The notes beneath the pieces were generated by a model, which was given only the letters and a program-made list of their open reading frames with translations, was not told the origin of the DNA and searched no databases. From NCBI RefSeq assembly GCF_020509005.1, contig NC_063020.1, forward strand, positions 806,001 through 870,000: a DNA stretch of 64,000 nucleotides. Direction: 5' to 3'. Every line of letters starts with the position of its first letter. Position 1 is the first letter of the stretch. The DNA comes from Fulvia fulva. Its lineage: Eukaryota > Ascomycota > Dothideomycetes > Mycosphaerellales > Mycosphaerellaceae. Below, one piece after another: positions 41,266 to 55,428 of the stretch. Both the position numbers and the translations under genes were made by a program.

Positions 41266-42521
41266 TTATGCCTGAGCGCGGTCTGCCGTCTCTGCACGCG
41301 AATTGTCTTCCTTGCTGGCGGAATCCCGCCGATGTGGCCCAGTCAGGCGAGACTGGTAATATGCTTTCGGTAATGGCATTCGTTGCATTGCGAACAATGA
41401 GGGTAGGTGCTGTCGTCCGAATTCAAGGAGCCATCTGGCCTTGTCTTGTGCGCCGGCACGGTGTAACAGCCGAGCAGCCCTCACGGTCGGCAAGAATGCT
41501 ACAAATGATCGAGGATCTCGATCACGGAGCATGTTCTGGACGAAGGGCGAGGGGCCAGGCGACATTGCGCTGTACTCATGGAGAAATTTCCAGGTTGGTA
41601 GACCATCGGGGGTCTCAGGATGTTGTAACATCAGAGCGGCTTCATGGAAGGCTCGTGGATTGGCGCTCCGTAAGAAGGTCGGCAAGCTTGTCATCAAGTA
41701 CCGGAAGTTTGGTCCAGACAACCGAATATTGGTTCCTGCCTGATGCTTTAGGAGCCAAACCCCAGCCGGTGTCAAGGGGATACCGCGCGGCTGCGTGCGT
41801 TTGATTGGCCGAGAAGCGCCGATAACCGCGCGAAAACGCTGCACTGCAGCGTCCAACCCATACAATTGGTCAGGCGACCAATACGCCGTAGAGTCTAGCA
41901 TATGCAACGCTATCTGGCCCTCCCACTGGCCAGCACTCACTCTCGTTTGAGAGCGACGTCTGGGAGAATTTCGATAGCCACTCCAATACCGAGTCGCTGG
42001 CACTTTCACCGATGAGGCAGTGAACGAGAGCCCTGGTGAACCGTGTATGCAATGTCAAGTCGTGATTCCTGTAGCCAGCCGAGTCCAGGAACCACTTCAG
42101 GGCATGCGTTCCAGGCTTTGCTTGAATGTAAGGTTCCTGCTGCTTCCCGAAAACACCTGCGGAGGCGAAAATCTTAGAGAGCTTTGGTGACATCCTCGAA
42201 CTGAGTGGAAGGTGTTTGCAGCACCTCAAGGATCTCTGCTGACGTTCTGGAAGAGGGCACAAGGACTGTCGCCCAGGTAGCGAAGTGTACGGGCCGAGAC
42301 TTCAGTGGGAACTTCTTGAGGTAATAGTCATAGAAACGCTTGTTGTCATGGGTATTCGTACAGTCAGTGTCGGACTGCGAGCCTGTGATGTTTTGTTGTG
42401 GCTGCTCCTTGCTGCTCGAAGATTTGACTCTACATTGGGCGTATGATCGAGTTGCCGATGGCCGTGCAAGTCGGGCACTGGTATGCAGCGCTGTTGCCCA
42501 GGGCCGCAGGCTGAGATGCAT
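41266..42521 (-). CDS. Mitochondrial-looking hypothetical protein; apparent frameshift
   Basis: ATG 42521 opens MHLSLRPWATALHTSARLARP, a strong mitochondrial presequence. The frame continues through FYDYYLKKFPLKSRPVHFATW and VLVPSSRTSAEILEVLQTPSTQFEDVT. At about 42185 an AAA run puts the continuation (KLSKIFASAGVFGKQQEPY) one base out of frame, and no intron can bridge it. Removing one A restores it. A 46-bp intron at 41940-41895 (GTGAGT...GCTAG) then joins SNE to NSTAYWSPDQLYGLDAAVQRF, and the last exon runs to 41266. The product would be about 400 residues with no recognised domain. It could be an organellar expression factor, but that is a guess from the targeting signal alone. Confidence 0.55.
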
Positions 42522-42816
42522 TGATGATGGATGGGTGCAAGGGCAACAGTTGCACGAACGTTGTCGAATATTTGAGTTCGCACGTGATCGTGCTAGCATG
42601 CCTGCGACGCGATGAAATACGTCCTTCCCACGCGACACTGTGACATCACTCATACCAAATGTAACGCGATGTGATATAGGCTGCGAACATGTAAGGCTCA
42701 TCGTTCTCAACGAGATCGATCCCTCCTTCATCTAGATCGATCTCCCTGTTCTCAAATCTCCTCTTCTACCGCTCCAGCCTCTCCTTAACCCTCGTCTATA
42801 GCTTCAATCACACACA

Positions 42817-44259
42817 ATGGCAGGCACGCGATCATCAGCAAACAATACGCCAGAAAAGGCAGGCACGAAGCGAAAGGCGACCGCCAGCAGCCCCGAAGGC
42901 AAGAGCAAAGGTCGACCCGCAAAAGGACAGAAGACGCTCGAGGAAACAGTCGCTCCTTCCAACGATGAGGATCTTATCGACGCCGATGTGGAGGATGAGG
43001 ACATGAAGGAAGTCGAGGCCAATACGACTGCCACAAAAGAGGACGAAGCGCCCCTCAAGGAATGCGCGAAGGACAATACCCTGGACCAAGTCAAGGCTGA
43101 TGAGAACGAGGAAGGCACGACTAGCAAGCCTGAAGAGAGCAAGAACGATACCAATGGCAATGCGGAAGGCACTGCTGTGGAGGAGGACAAGGAGCGGGAG
43201 AAGGCACAGCCGTCAAATATCATGGAGAAGGGTATAATCTACTTCTTCACACGGGGTAGGGTTGGAGTTGAGGTATGCAGAGCGCGTCGTGCAACACTCA
43301 ACCCTCGAGCCGAGCCCACTTCTGAGCCACTGGTAGCATGTGCTGGCTCGCGAGGTAGTACCCTGTGGCCATGGCTAATGTTCGTTGCAGGATCCTAATA
43401 GCGTGTCCGATCTTCAGCGCAGCTTCTTCGTGCTGAGGCCACTACCGCCCGGTGGCAAGCTCGGCGAGGGTGCAATTCAAGATGTTGGCAATAACCGTCT
43501 AATTGCCTTGCCAAAGAAAGTGTGGCCGAAAAGCGGTGCAGACAAGTTCATGGCATTCGTGGAGAAGGCGAAGGCGAGTATGGACGACCTCAAGGAGACG
43601 TTCTTCCAAGGCTCCACCTACAGCACCAAGACCACCGGCACCAGACACACGCCCGAGGTCACTTCCTTGGGCGAGGGAGTTTATGCTCTCGTTTCGAGTG
43701 GTGAAGGCCGTACCACTACTCATCTTGCCTATCAACTCACGATCCCGCAAGAGCTTGGAGACGTGCAGAAGGACGTTGGCATTGCCGAGAAAGGCAGCTT
43801 CGTGATCTCCATGAAGAATCCTGAGGGTGGTGCTCCATCATATGCGTTGCCCGCGACGGCGGAGTATCCGAAAGAGATCTTGGAAGAGTTCGGGAGTCTT
43901 GCGTGGCTGCCTGCACGGCCGGCGCATTTGGATTACGATAACGCTGCATTCCTGCTTATTGGCGAGAGCTTTGACGACGGCAAGGACAAAGCGCTTGAGC
44001 CAAAAGCCGAGGACCAGCAGAAAGACGACAAGAACGTACCAAAAGAGGAGCTCGAGCAGCTTGAGAAAGAGGATGAGCACCGAATCGATGCCCTGAAAGG
44101 TGAGTGACTGATTTTCGCGCAAAACGTCGACAGATGTGCCTCCAGCAGCCTCCAGACCTCCATGAAGATTTGACTGACTTCGAGACAGGTGATGACACAA
44201 TCTTCGAAGATCTTGGAATCTCATCCAAGGACTATCCGAAAGTTCCCTCCACATGGTAG
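42817..44259 (+). CDS. Conserved fungal protein, acidic/Lys-rich N-terminus
   Basis: Three exons, 42817-43272, 43391-44099 and 44189-44259, with introns of 118 and 89 bp, close in frame at 411 residues. The first ~140 residues are disordered (MAGTRSSANNTPEKAGTKRK, then Glu/Asp-rich). The folded part reads GIIYFFTRGRVGVEDPNSVS, then LQRSFFVLRPLPPGGKLGEG, NRLIALPKKVWPKSG and AYQLTIPQELGDVQ. This block looks like a conserved ascomycete family without an assigned function. The nuclear-like N-terminus and lack of membrane segments suggest a nuclear or cytosolic protein. The last exon is short and ends KDYPKVPSTW. Confidence 0.75.
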
Positions 44260-46932
<2,673 letters not shown>

Positions 46933-48076
46933 GCAAATTGGTACCTATCGCATCGTGAGACATGCTGGACGTGTCTGACGGTGTCGTGCTGGTCGCCCAC
47001 TTCCCTTGAAATTGGTCAGGATACGCTAACACATCACAGAGATCTACCATACGATATCCCTTTCCATTTTCATTTTACGAAATGTAATACAGCCTCACCC
47101 TTCCAATTGCTGGTACTAATGTCCTCTGTAGCAATAAATCTTTCCCTGGATCTCCTGCGAAATACCTCCGACCAATCAGACACGACAGCGGCATCAGCGG
47201 TGCTGCCGACGACGACTCAGCTTCTAAGATGGAATCAGCGAGTGGCCAAACTTCCATTTCTGCAACCTCTGGCGACATCCAGGTCTACCTCGATTCGAAC
47301 CCACTTCTCGAGAAGCGGCCTTTCACCTGCTAGGAATGCGCGGATGCGGCAAAGAGTGATGCAAGCGAGAAGGACGTTCCAACTCCTTGGTACTCTACCA
47401 TTTGGCGTTGGCTGTCTTGAGCTTGCTTGGCTTTGCTGTGTCCACAAAACATTGGCTACTCGACTACTTGTTCGACTCTACTTTTGATGAGCTTCTGGGG
47501 AGCCTGCTAGAATGGAGGCCTGGACAGATGATACTATGACGCATTGCAAAGGCGTATGGGAACAAATGATGTGCACAACAGCTGCACGGAAGAATGCGCT
47601 GAGCTAGAGATGGACCTCTATACGCGCAATGGAAAGTTACCGAGTTTCAGTGAAAGTATTTGTCTACTGTATCGTGCTGTTGATAATGTGCAGCATCTCC
47701 CGCCACAGGGCGCGTCACGCTGATACCATTCTACAAGCAATGGCCATGGCATTGGCGAGTCCTTTGTCCTATTCAAGCAGAGGCGCAAGATTTGGTCGCG
47801 TTGTGGCGCCAAAAATCTATGGCTGCAGTGAGAGAGGCTATGGGCACAACACACACTCCTCTAAACACAGCTTACCCATCCCTTGGGTGCTGCGACGGAA
47901 ACATAGCAGCATGACTTTTATTCCTGGTGTCCAATATTCCAGTGATGATTCTGTACACATGCTGTAAGTCCTTCAGACCAAGACACGGCTTCACAGTGGC
48001 ACAGAGATATGCATTAATCATAAGACAACCACCGCTTGACACTCCGCAGCCATAACGAGCATTGACGTGGCGCGTT
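46933..48076. other. Intergenic, nothing convincing
   Basis: At about 47094-47333 a plus-strand frame without a good ATG reads like protein (PAKYLRPIRHDSGISGAADD, LDSNPLLEKRPFTC) but has no resemblance to a known family and no clear exon partner. The rest has short ORFs only. Confidence 0.35.
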
Positions 48077-48778
48077 CTACACAGCATATGCCAACGCCGC
48101 AACACCAACCGGAACCAACACCTTATACACCTCCTTCACAACTCCATCCGAAGCCGCATTAGCCACCATATTGCCCGTCGTCGCCTGCGGCAGCGGCGAC
48201 CACGTTGAAGAAGTGGTAGGTGTCGGTCTCGCAGAACAGGCCTCCGTCCGCACCGCACCAGCCGTAACCGGAATCGAGAAAGTCGGCGCAGAGCTCGCAA
48301 TCGTCATCGTCTCCACCGTCGACAACAACGTAATCGTCCTCCCCCTTACAGCTACATACCCCGACGCCGAGCACACCGCCTGCGTAGCCACCTTACTCGG
48401 ACCCCCGAAATCACAGCTCTGCGTCACAACGCCGGAACCTTGCCGGACGACTGTTGAGTAAGCGAGGTCGTAGTTGGTCGGGCGTGCGGTTACGGTGATT
48501 TGGACTTGGGAATCGGTTGCGCAGATTGTGTTGGCAGCTGGGGAAGTGCTGGCGCAGGCGAGGATGAAGGTTGTGGCGGTGGGGTCGGCGCAGAGGAGGG
48601 AGGGGGTAAAGCCTGGGATTGGGGTGGTGCCGTCTAGGAGGAAGATGCCGGTTATTGCTGTGGTGTTGGATGGGGTTGGAGGTAGGGTTGGGGTTGGTGG
48701 AGCTGAGCTCGCGGCGGTGGTGGTGGTTTGGGCGAAGGAGGAGGCTGCCAGGGCGAGGAGGAGGATGGTGTTTAGCAT
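48077..48778 (-). CDS. Secreted, GPI-anchored Ser/Thr-rich protein
   Basis: 233 residues, intronless, from ATG 48778. The signal peptide MLNTILLLALAASSFA is followed by a Thr/Pro-rich stretch (TTTTAASSAPPTPTLPPTPS). A Cys-containing domain (LLCADPTATTFILACAS ... ICATDSQVQITVTARPTNYDLAY ... VVTQSCDFG) comes next. The C-terminus has a small-residue site and a hydrophobic tail (VLVPVGVAALAYAV) typical of GPI attachment. The layout is common in fungal cell-wall proteins of unknown function. Outward location at the plasma membrane or wall is inferred. Confidence 0.75.
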   Translation of the reverse strand: MLNTILLLALAASSFAQTTTTAASSAPPTPTLPPTPSNTTAITGIFLLDGTTPIPGFTPSLLCADPTATTFILACASTSPAANTICATDSQVQITVTARPTNYDLAYSTVVRQGSGVVTQSCDFGGPSKVATQAVCSASGYVAVRGRTITLLSTVETMTIASSAPTFSIPVTAGAVRTEACSARPTPTTSSTWSPLPQATTGNMVANAASDGVVKEVYKVLVPVGVAALAYAV

Positions 48779-49584
48779 GTTGATTGTGGTTGAAGTGACT
48801 TTCTGAGATCGTAGTGCGGACCTATAAATTTTCTGTCAAGGTATTTTATGCTGCAAACAGATGCAGCTGGAATGTCTCCCCACGTGAAATGCCGCTGCAA
48901 GTTATTGTTATATGAGGTCGGTTCCTTCTTTGTTATGAGGCACAGCAGTACAGCAGCGCCATAATAGTGACGTCTGAGGTCACGCAAAGCAGAACTGATC
49001 CACTATATAAATGCATCCCAATCCTTTGCTTCTTGTTCCCTCGGAACTGTGCATCTTGGCAGGAACCAACTTGTTACGTAGCTCTATTGTGCCAGAGACG
49101 TCGTCCTGTTCATATGACTTATCATACAGATAGGATATGTAACAAACCAGAGTGGTGCGGTTTCGTTGATGAGGAGTATGCAAGAGATGAAGCCATCCAG
49201 TATCAAACCAGATGAAGTGAAAGTTGAAGTGACACCCGGCTCGTCCGGCCCTTCAGCCCGGCAGGGATGTCGGCTACCAGATCCACATAGACTGGGCATG
49301 GAGAACCAGAGCAACGGCTTGCTCACCAAGTAGGTCATCGGAAGAAGAATGTCGCCCGGGGCTGTCGAACATCGACAATCATGTAGTTGTCCTCCATGTG
49401 TGGTTCGACGCATAGATCGTCAACCGAAACCAGACGGCGAGGCACACTACGCCTGTTGCTTGGAGTGAGGGACGTGTAGGCGTGAAAGAAGTTGGCGGTT
49501 TCCTTCCAACGATAGCAGAGGCGGATGGAGCGTGTCAATGATGTGCGGCAGTAATCTAAGTGGCGTTGGCCACCATCAAGCCTA
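48779..49584. other. Intergenic, nothing recognised
   Basis: Short ORFs only. Confidence 0.4.
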
Positions 49585-49771
49585 TTAGTGTATCAAGACA
49601 TATTGACAGTGCTTGCCACAACCGACAAGGTACTTCGTCCGCTCGCTCCAATCACAATGCCACAGCCTCCGCACCAAGATATGCTCACTGTCATCCTCAA
49701 TGTAATCTACGAGCAAGCGAGTCAAATGCTTGAGGTCGAGCAACGCAGACCCATTAAAGCCAGCCCGACGA
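49585..49771 (-). pseudogene. Duplicated tail fragment of an F-box-like gene
   Basis: Directly downstream of the stop of the F-box-like gene, the minus strand reads SRRAGFNGSALLDLKHLTRLLVDYIEDDSEH. This mirrors that gene's own C-terminus, SRQEGFNGMKLADLQRLARLF...KDENEH. It is best explained as the leftover end of a tandem paralogue whose front has been lost or rearranged. Confidence 0.5.
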
Positions 49772-50607
49772 CTAGTCATCTTCTTCATCATGCTCGTTCT
49801 CGTCCTTGAAGGTGTCCCTGAACAAGCGGGCCAAGCGTTGGAGGTCTGCGAGCTTCATTCCATTGAAGCCTTCCTGGCGACTGACCACTTCCAACGTCTT
49901 TCTCACGTTGTCAAACATCATCTCAAGGCTGTTGCGAATCTTCTCGTTGCTCTGTGCCGGACCAGGGACCAGATCTGTCTCCACCAACTGCGCCGTCTGC
50001 ACGCCACCGTCGAAGTGTCCTACCTTCACCTTCACCCTTGCAATGACTTTGCTGATATCGCAGCAACAGCAAGTGACCTCGAAGACCACCTCTCGGAAGC
50101 GCATGACCTCGTCGGGGATGGTGCCTGTAGTCGCTAACTTGGGCAGCGTGATCTTTCCGGTGGTCGACCATCGCTCGTGTCCAGCCTGGCGTAAGATTGT
50201 TAGCTATACATCCTGACAGCACGTATGAATGGCTCAGCAACTGCTGTTGAGCTGGAGATGGAAGGAGGACGTACATGGTGGCGGTGTCGATAACGGACAC
50301 ACCAGTTGCTACGGACATCGACGACGATCGGCGTGTTCTCGAAGAAGAAGGACAGTGCTTCGCTGAAGATGCCAGGAACCTTGATGCTCTGTGGGAGGCG
50401 GATGGTTTCGAGCGGCGTAGGCGCGTCAGCGGCATACGCCTTCTCATAGACAAGGTGTCGGATCTCTGCGGGCAAGTCCGTGAAGCGGAAGATCTTCGCT
50501 CGAGTGCGTGTGCGCATGTTATGAGTGGAAGCTGGTGCAGATGGGTTGAGCTTGCGCTTCTTGCTTGGAGGCGCCTGGCGTTGGGCTCGAGACCGTGTAT
50601 TGGCCAT
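49772..50607 (-). CDS. F-box-like (2EXR-type) protein
   Basis: Exon 1 is 50607-50275 and exon 2 is 50185-49772, with an 89-bp intron (GTACGT...CGCCAG, phase 0), giving 248 residues. After a basic nuclear-type N-terminus (MANTRSRAQRQAPPSKKRK) comes FRFTDLPAEIRHLVYEKAY, the same short F-box-like motif as in the array at the left end. The second exon holds FREVVFEVTCCCCDISKVIARVKVKVGHF and an acidic C-terminal tail, DENEHDEEDD. It is not a close paralogue of the left-end genes outside the motif. Adaptor function is inferred only. The start at 50607 is preferred because the longer upstream frame is without resemblance. Confidence 0.65.
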
Positions 50608-53600
50608 GACCCTGGTATCGCGAGGAGCAATGATGTGGTTGGGTGGTACGCTGAGGGGGTTTTGTGTAGCTGTGTTGTCTGTTGATGAGCAAGCTGGATG
50701 CGGTGGTACGTTGGAGAAGCTGCGAGTCGGTGGCCGTAGCTCGAGTCGTGGTCGGTAGCAAGGATGGAGCAATACAACAAGCAATCAATTGAGTTGTCGG
50801 CGAGCTGTCACTAGAAGTGAAGCTGTCTGTGTTGTTGTGTTGACGTCGGAGCTGTCAAGAAGCCGACAAGGAAGCCGCGAGTGCCTTGGACAAGGGTGGC
50901 GGCTTCGAGATGCTAGCGTGAGATCCGCCAACAAACGGCTGGAAGGTGCTGGTCGAGAGGCAGTACATCCAGTCCTCCACGAGTTCCTGATATACGACCG
51001 TGACACCAATCCCCCCAATAGTCTCCAAAGCCCGTCACTGCTATGTGTGTTCCATTTCCAGCTCCGCGCTCCTCGTCCGTGCACCTTATGTTCCAATCCG
51101 GTGCATATGATAGTGTGGTCTCTATGAGTGGGTCTAACACAACCAAGCGCTGGCTGAGCAAGACCAGAACGTCCCAGCCACTTACATTGGTCACATCTGG
51201 CTTTCAGTGAAGTAACCTTCAGCGCCGTGGAGACCGGACTCACCTTCGACGCCTGGTTTCAGCCTGCGCAATACCGACAGGAGCTTGGCGCTCTGCCGGC
51301 CGGACCAAGGTGAGATAGGCGCGACCAGATCGTCCAACTGTGGTCTCTCGCGGCTCGGGGGTTTATTTCTTCATCACTGTATGAAGCGCCGACAAGCTCA
51401 CAAATCTCAAGTCCTCATCGCCAAGATCGAGGTCATAGGTAGACGACGAATCTGGATTGCTGTGGTACAAGTTTGGTCGCATTTGGCTGGCCAGCTAATA
51501 ATTACCCGCCTGACGCGACTGGATGGCTCCTCTCCCTCACGAGCCTTCTCGCTGGCTGTGCTGATGCGGTCGCCGAGAAAGCATCTATATCCAGCCGGGA
51601 TGCTCGAGACGAAGATCTGTTCAGACAGATTCCTGCCCCCTTCCGCCAGCCTTAGGTCTGTAACAGTCAGTGGCCGCCCAAGAACCCATCGCGACCGTCT
51701 GGAATTGCAACCAAGTGAATCCTTCGTTTGTTGAAGTGATGGTGGGTGAAGATTCAAGGTCTGCGTTTGGGAAGCTTGCGCTGCATTCGACAGTGCTGGA
51801 GTAACGAAGCATCTTGATCGCTGTACACGTCGTTCTCGCAGGGCGTATTGATGGATCCAGTTCCTCAACTCTGCCGTACGAATATCTCATGCTTGTCTGC
51901 TGGGCCATGTCGCGCCAGTGGGTTACGATGGCAACGCTGGTAGTCAACGTCAGCAAGGAGAAAACTAATACTTACGCTTCAGCATCATCCATCAATCTAC
52001 AGCTTTTCCAGGCACGTGGCTGCTAGCTCTCTCCAGACTACCACATAGTCTCGTCTGGTGAACATGCATTCGAAGTTAACGTGTTGATCTGCTACCTGTG
52101 GACGCGAGAAAGCAAGGCCTCTTGACTTGGACGATCTTCGTGTTACGTTATGACTACTCTTCTTGCATTCTCCATGCTTATCCTCGAGTCTCTTCCCAAT
52201 GATCATGACAGACATGCTCATCGCCGTCTGAGAGCACGAGATCGCCGGGGACCATGCGTCCTGCTCCCAATACTCCGGTGAATATGTGATGCCGTCGGAG
52301 GTGCTACCCGCATCGCGAGCGGATTCGACGGTATGCATCATCCGAAGAATACTCCTTCAGCGATCGCGGTCGAACAGTACATTTGTGTGACACTGCATCC
52401 TCGTGGCGTGTGGCTTGCAGCGGGAGGGGATCTGTTGTGTTTTCGGTGGCTGGACAGAGCTGTCATGTCAGCACATGTATCACGCGACCATGCATTAATC
52501 CCCATGCGATGCTGCTCCAGCTACAGCTCCTGCGATTCACACCGTTGGGATCGCCGTCGGGCAGCGACTGTCGTGGTCGCGAAGACACGAACAGAAACCG
52601 CGGTGGTCGCAGACAGCCGCGGGAGGGAGCCATGCGTTTCCAGTTGCACGTTCCTCACATCCTTCGATGTGGACCTGGGGAAGGCGAAAAGACGAATCCT
52701 CGTTGTGGATACTGCAGTGTGGGCCTCTCCGTTTACCCTGCACATTGAGCGACCTCTGCAGCTGGGGCTTGCCGTCTTGACATGATCAGAAGGACTGGAA
52801 ATGATGGCGATGCAGTGCTTGGATTCGGGAGTTGTTTCAGACAAGTTATCGAGAAGTCCTTCGTGGAATCCGGGCTCTGGGCATGTGCGAGACGACACGT
52901 CAACGGTAAACCCGTCTCCGCATTGCATTTCCAAGTACTACTGGCGTTGGGGAGGCGGACGCTGGGATTATGATGGCTTCTTCAGACAAGGATGCCATCC
53001 GGCCAGCTCCCGTCGCGGCAGTGCGATCTGTCCAGACCAGCATGACCCGTCGAAAAGGCGTCCCTTGAAGGCATTGCTACGGTAGAGATGCGTGATGCTT
53101 GGTTAGTATGTTCCTGATCTCTCAAGCTTTTCGAACGTTTGCGACGTGACAGCCCGATCTTGCTCCAGAGGCATGTCCTGGACAGATGTTTCTGTCGTCG
53201 CGGCTGATTCACAAGATGCCGAAGTCCGGCGTAGGAGTGTGATGTGTCTGCAGCGTCCCGCGGCGTGCTCCATGGTAATATCAGTGATACAGACTGCAGA
53301 TCGACCAAAGCAAAGACTCATCTCGACAGCGGAGTCCCTGCACGGTGGTCCGCAGGCCCCCCTTGCAGCAGATTGCCAAGGATGGTGCTAGTCTGTTGTC
53401 CAGATGTTTTTAGACAGACTCCGCCAACGAACAAGGCGTTGAGATTTTGTGGACGGGCGGAACTCGTCGACGCTCATTTCGCTTGATGGCGATGCGCCGA
53501 TGACGGCATGACATTTCAAACAGCTGCCACATGTGGAAATGCATCGCCGGCGAGGCTTTTGCGCAGGCGCGGGGGTTCTTGTGTATCAAGAAGAGGATCC

Positions 53601-54502
53601 TCATCTCAGGCGTGATGAACGCCACCGACCCTACCGCAACGGCGTGAGGCAAATTCCGACACAACACACGCATCGAATCGCCAGGAGATTGCGCTGAACG
53701 TAGCGCGATTGGTAGATCAGCCTCAGCAATCAGCAACCGCTCGAGACGGAGAGTCATCATCAACGACAAGATCAGCGACGAGATGTGCCGCAACAGCAGT
53801 GGCTGAGCGATTTTGGTTGTTGCCGTGATTTGCAGCGATGCACCAAGGACCACGCACTCTATCAACAGCATTTAATCAAGGCCTGTGGTTCAGCGTCCAA
53901 TAGCAAGGACCAGGTCGGTGGCGGAGCAGCAGCACTGTGGCAGGCTGGCAGCGCTGCTCAGCAGAATAGAATCAGAATCACCACGTCCGCGACATCATCC
54001 CAGGCGGCGTCGCGTTCGTCGATCGCACTCGGCCGGTGGTACATACTACATAAGTTATTGCCCCTTTCACAGCGCACGATGGTTCGCTGTGCGGGTCGCG
54101 TGTGCGTGCGCTGAGCTGCGTCAAGGTTTGGCCTTAGCCGATCGCTCGCAGCGGGTTCCTTGCAGAAGCGTCAAGCTTGGCCGTCTGGAGCAAGCCACGA
54201 CGGTTGGCTCAGGTTCTCAGGAGTGCGACTGCAGCGTGATTGGGCAGCCGCCGAATGAAGAACACCCGCGCAGGGAGACAGGAAGGTGCTGCCCGTTCAT
54301 AAAGGCCTGCCTGCTTGCTGCGTCCGCTGTGCTTTGGCTTCCTTCCTCACAGCTCTCTCGTTCCACAGACAATCAACCACTCCGGTCTTTCTACCGATTT
54401 CACTCGTTTACAACACACCAACGTGCGAACGAAGAGCTCATCAACTTACACCCACCACCAGCCATACTTAATCACCAACCAACAACCATCTCAGCCATCA
54501 AG
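50608..54502. other. Gene-poor stretch, 3.9 kb
   Basis: The longest gene-poor interval outside the repeats. No known family, repeat or RNA gene is seen. Base composition and CpA/TpG content look ordinary, so it is not a RIP-decayed element. One candidate small spliced gene is listed separately within it. Confidence 0.4.
51621..51992 (-). CDS. Candidate small spliced gene
   Basis: A near-ideal short intron lies at 51975-51937 (GTAAGTAT, branch-like TTGCTGACG, acceptor TACCAG; 39 bp). It joins a 17-nt first coding exon (ATG 51992, MDDAEA) to an ORF ending at 51621. The result is 110 residues, with AIVTHWRDMAQQTSMRYSYG near the start. No family is recognised, and an overlapping minus-strand ORF of 153 codons competes with it. 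Support rests on splice signals alone. Confidence 0.3.
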
Positions 54503-55428
54503 ATGCAGTTCATCGCCGTCGTCCTCGCCGGTGCCGCTGTTGCCACCGCCAGCTACGCTCCTCCGCCAAAGGACAGCTACGAGGCACCAAAGTACGAGGC
54601 CCCAGCTCCTCCGGCCTACGCTCCCCCAGCGTACACCACCCCCGAGGCTCCAGTGTACTCTGCTCCAGCATACACCCCAGCGCCAAACGCCACCGCTTCC
54701 TACCAGAAGCCAAGCTACGTGACTGAGGTCGTCTCCTCGTACGAGACTTACTGCCCTGGTACACATGCATTCCAACCCTTCTTTCCACACGATGAACTAA
54801 CATGTGCTCAGGCCCAACCATGATCACCCACGGTGCTTCCACCTACACCGTGAGTCCATCCAAGCGGCCAGAAGATGCCATTTTCGCCGCATGTCAGCTC
54901 GGCGGCAGTGGCCGAGTGACTACCTTGTTACAGATTGCTAACGCTCTGCGATTCTCAGGTCACCGAGGCCACCACCCTCACCATCACCAACTGCCCATGC
55001 ACTGTCACCAAGCCAGCTTACACGTCAGTCGTCACCGCATGCTCTACCTGGTACACTTGTACTTTGTGAGGCGTCTCAGAATTTGACTAACGATCCAACA
55101 GTGCCCCAGTGTACAAGCCAACCACCCCAGTTATGGCTCCATCGATGCCAGCTAGCTACCCAGCTCCAGCTCCATCGATGCCACCCTACCAGCCACCAGC
55201 TGGCCCAGTCCCCCCACCATACCACGGCAACAACACCACTCCATACAGCCCAACCAAGCCAACTGGCACTGGTAAGCATTCCTGTGCCCTTCTCAGCCAG
55301 AGTCATCCACTAACATTCTGCCAGGTTCATACACCACTGCCCCACCTAGCTACACTGGTGCTGCCAACAAGGCTTCCTTCGGTGTTGCCGGCCTCCTGGC
55401 CGCCGCTGGTCTCGTTGCCGCCCTCTAA
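54503..55428 (+). CDS. Secreted GPI-anchored wall protein, CCG-6-like
   Basis: Five exons, 54503-54758, 54812-54849, 54959-55050, 55102-55271 and 55325-55428, with introns of 53, 109, 51 and 53 bp, close in frame at 219 residues. The signal peptide MQFIAVVLAGAAVATAS leads to Pro/Ala/Tyr-rich repeats (APPAYAPPAYTTPEAP). The conserved block VTEVVSSYETYCPG|PTMITHG follows, with TVTEATTLTITNCPCTV and a Cys pair, then a second Pro-rich stretch. The C-terminal GPI-type tail is ASFGVAGLLAAAGLVAAL. The central block resembles clock-controlled/covalently linked wall proteins of ascomycetes (CCG-6-like); this naming is from memory of the motif and is moderate in strength. An abundant structural wall role is likely. 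Confidence 0.8.
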
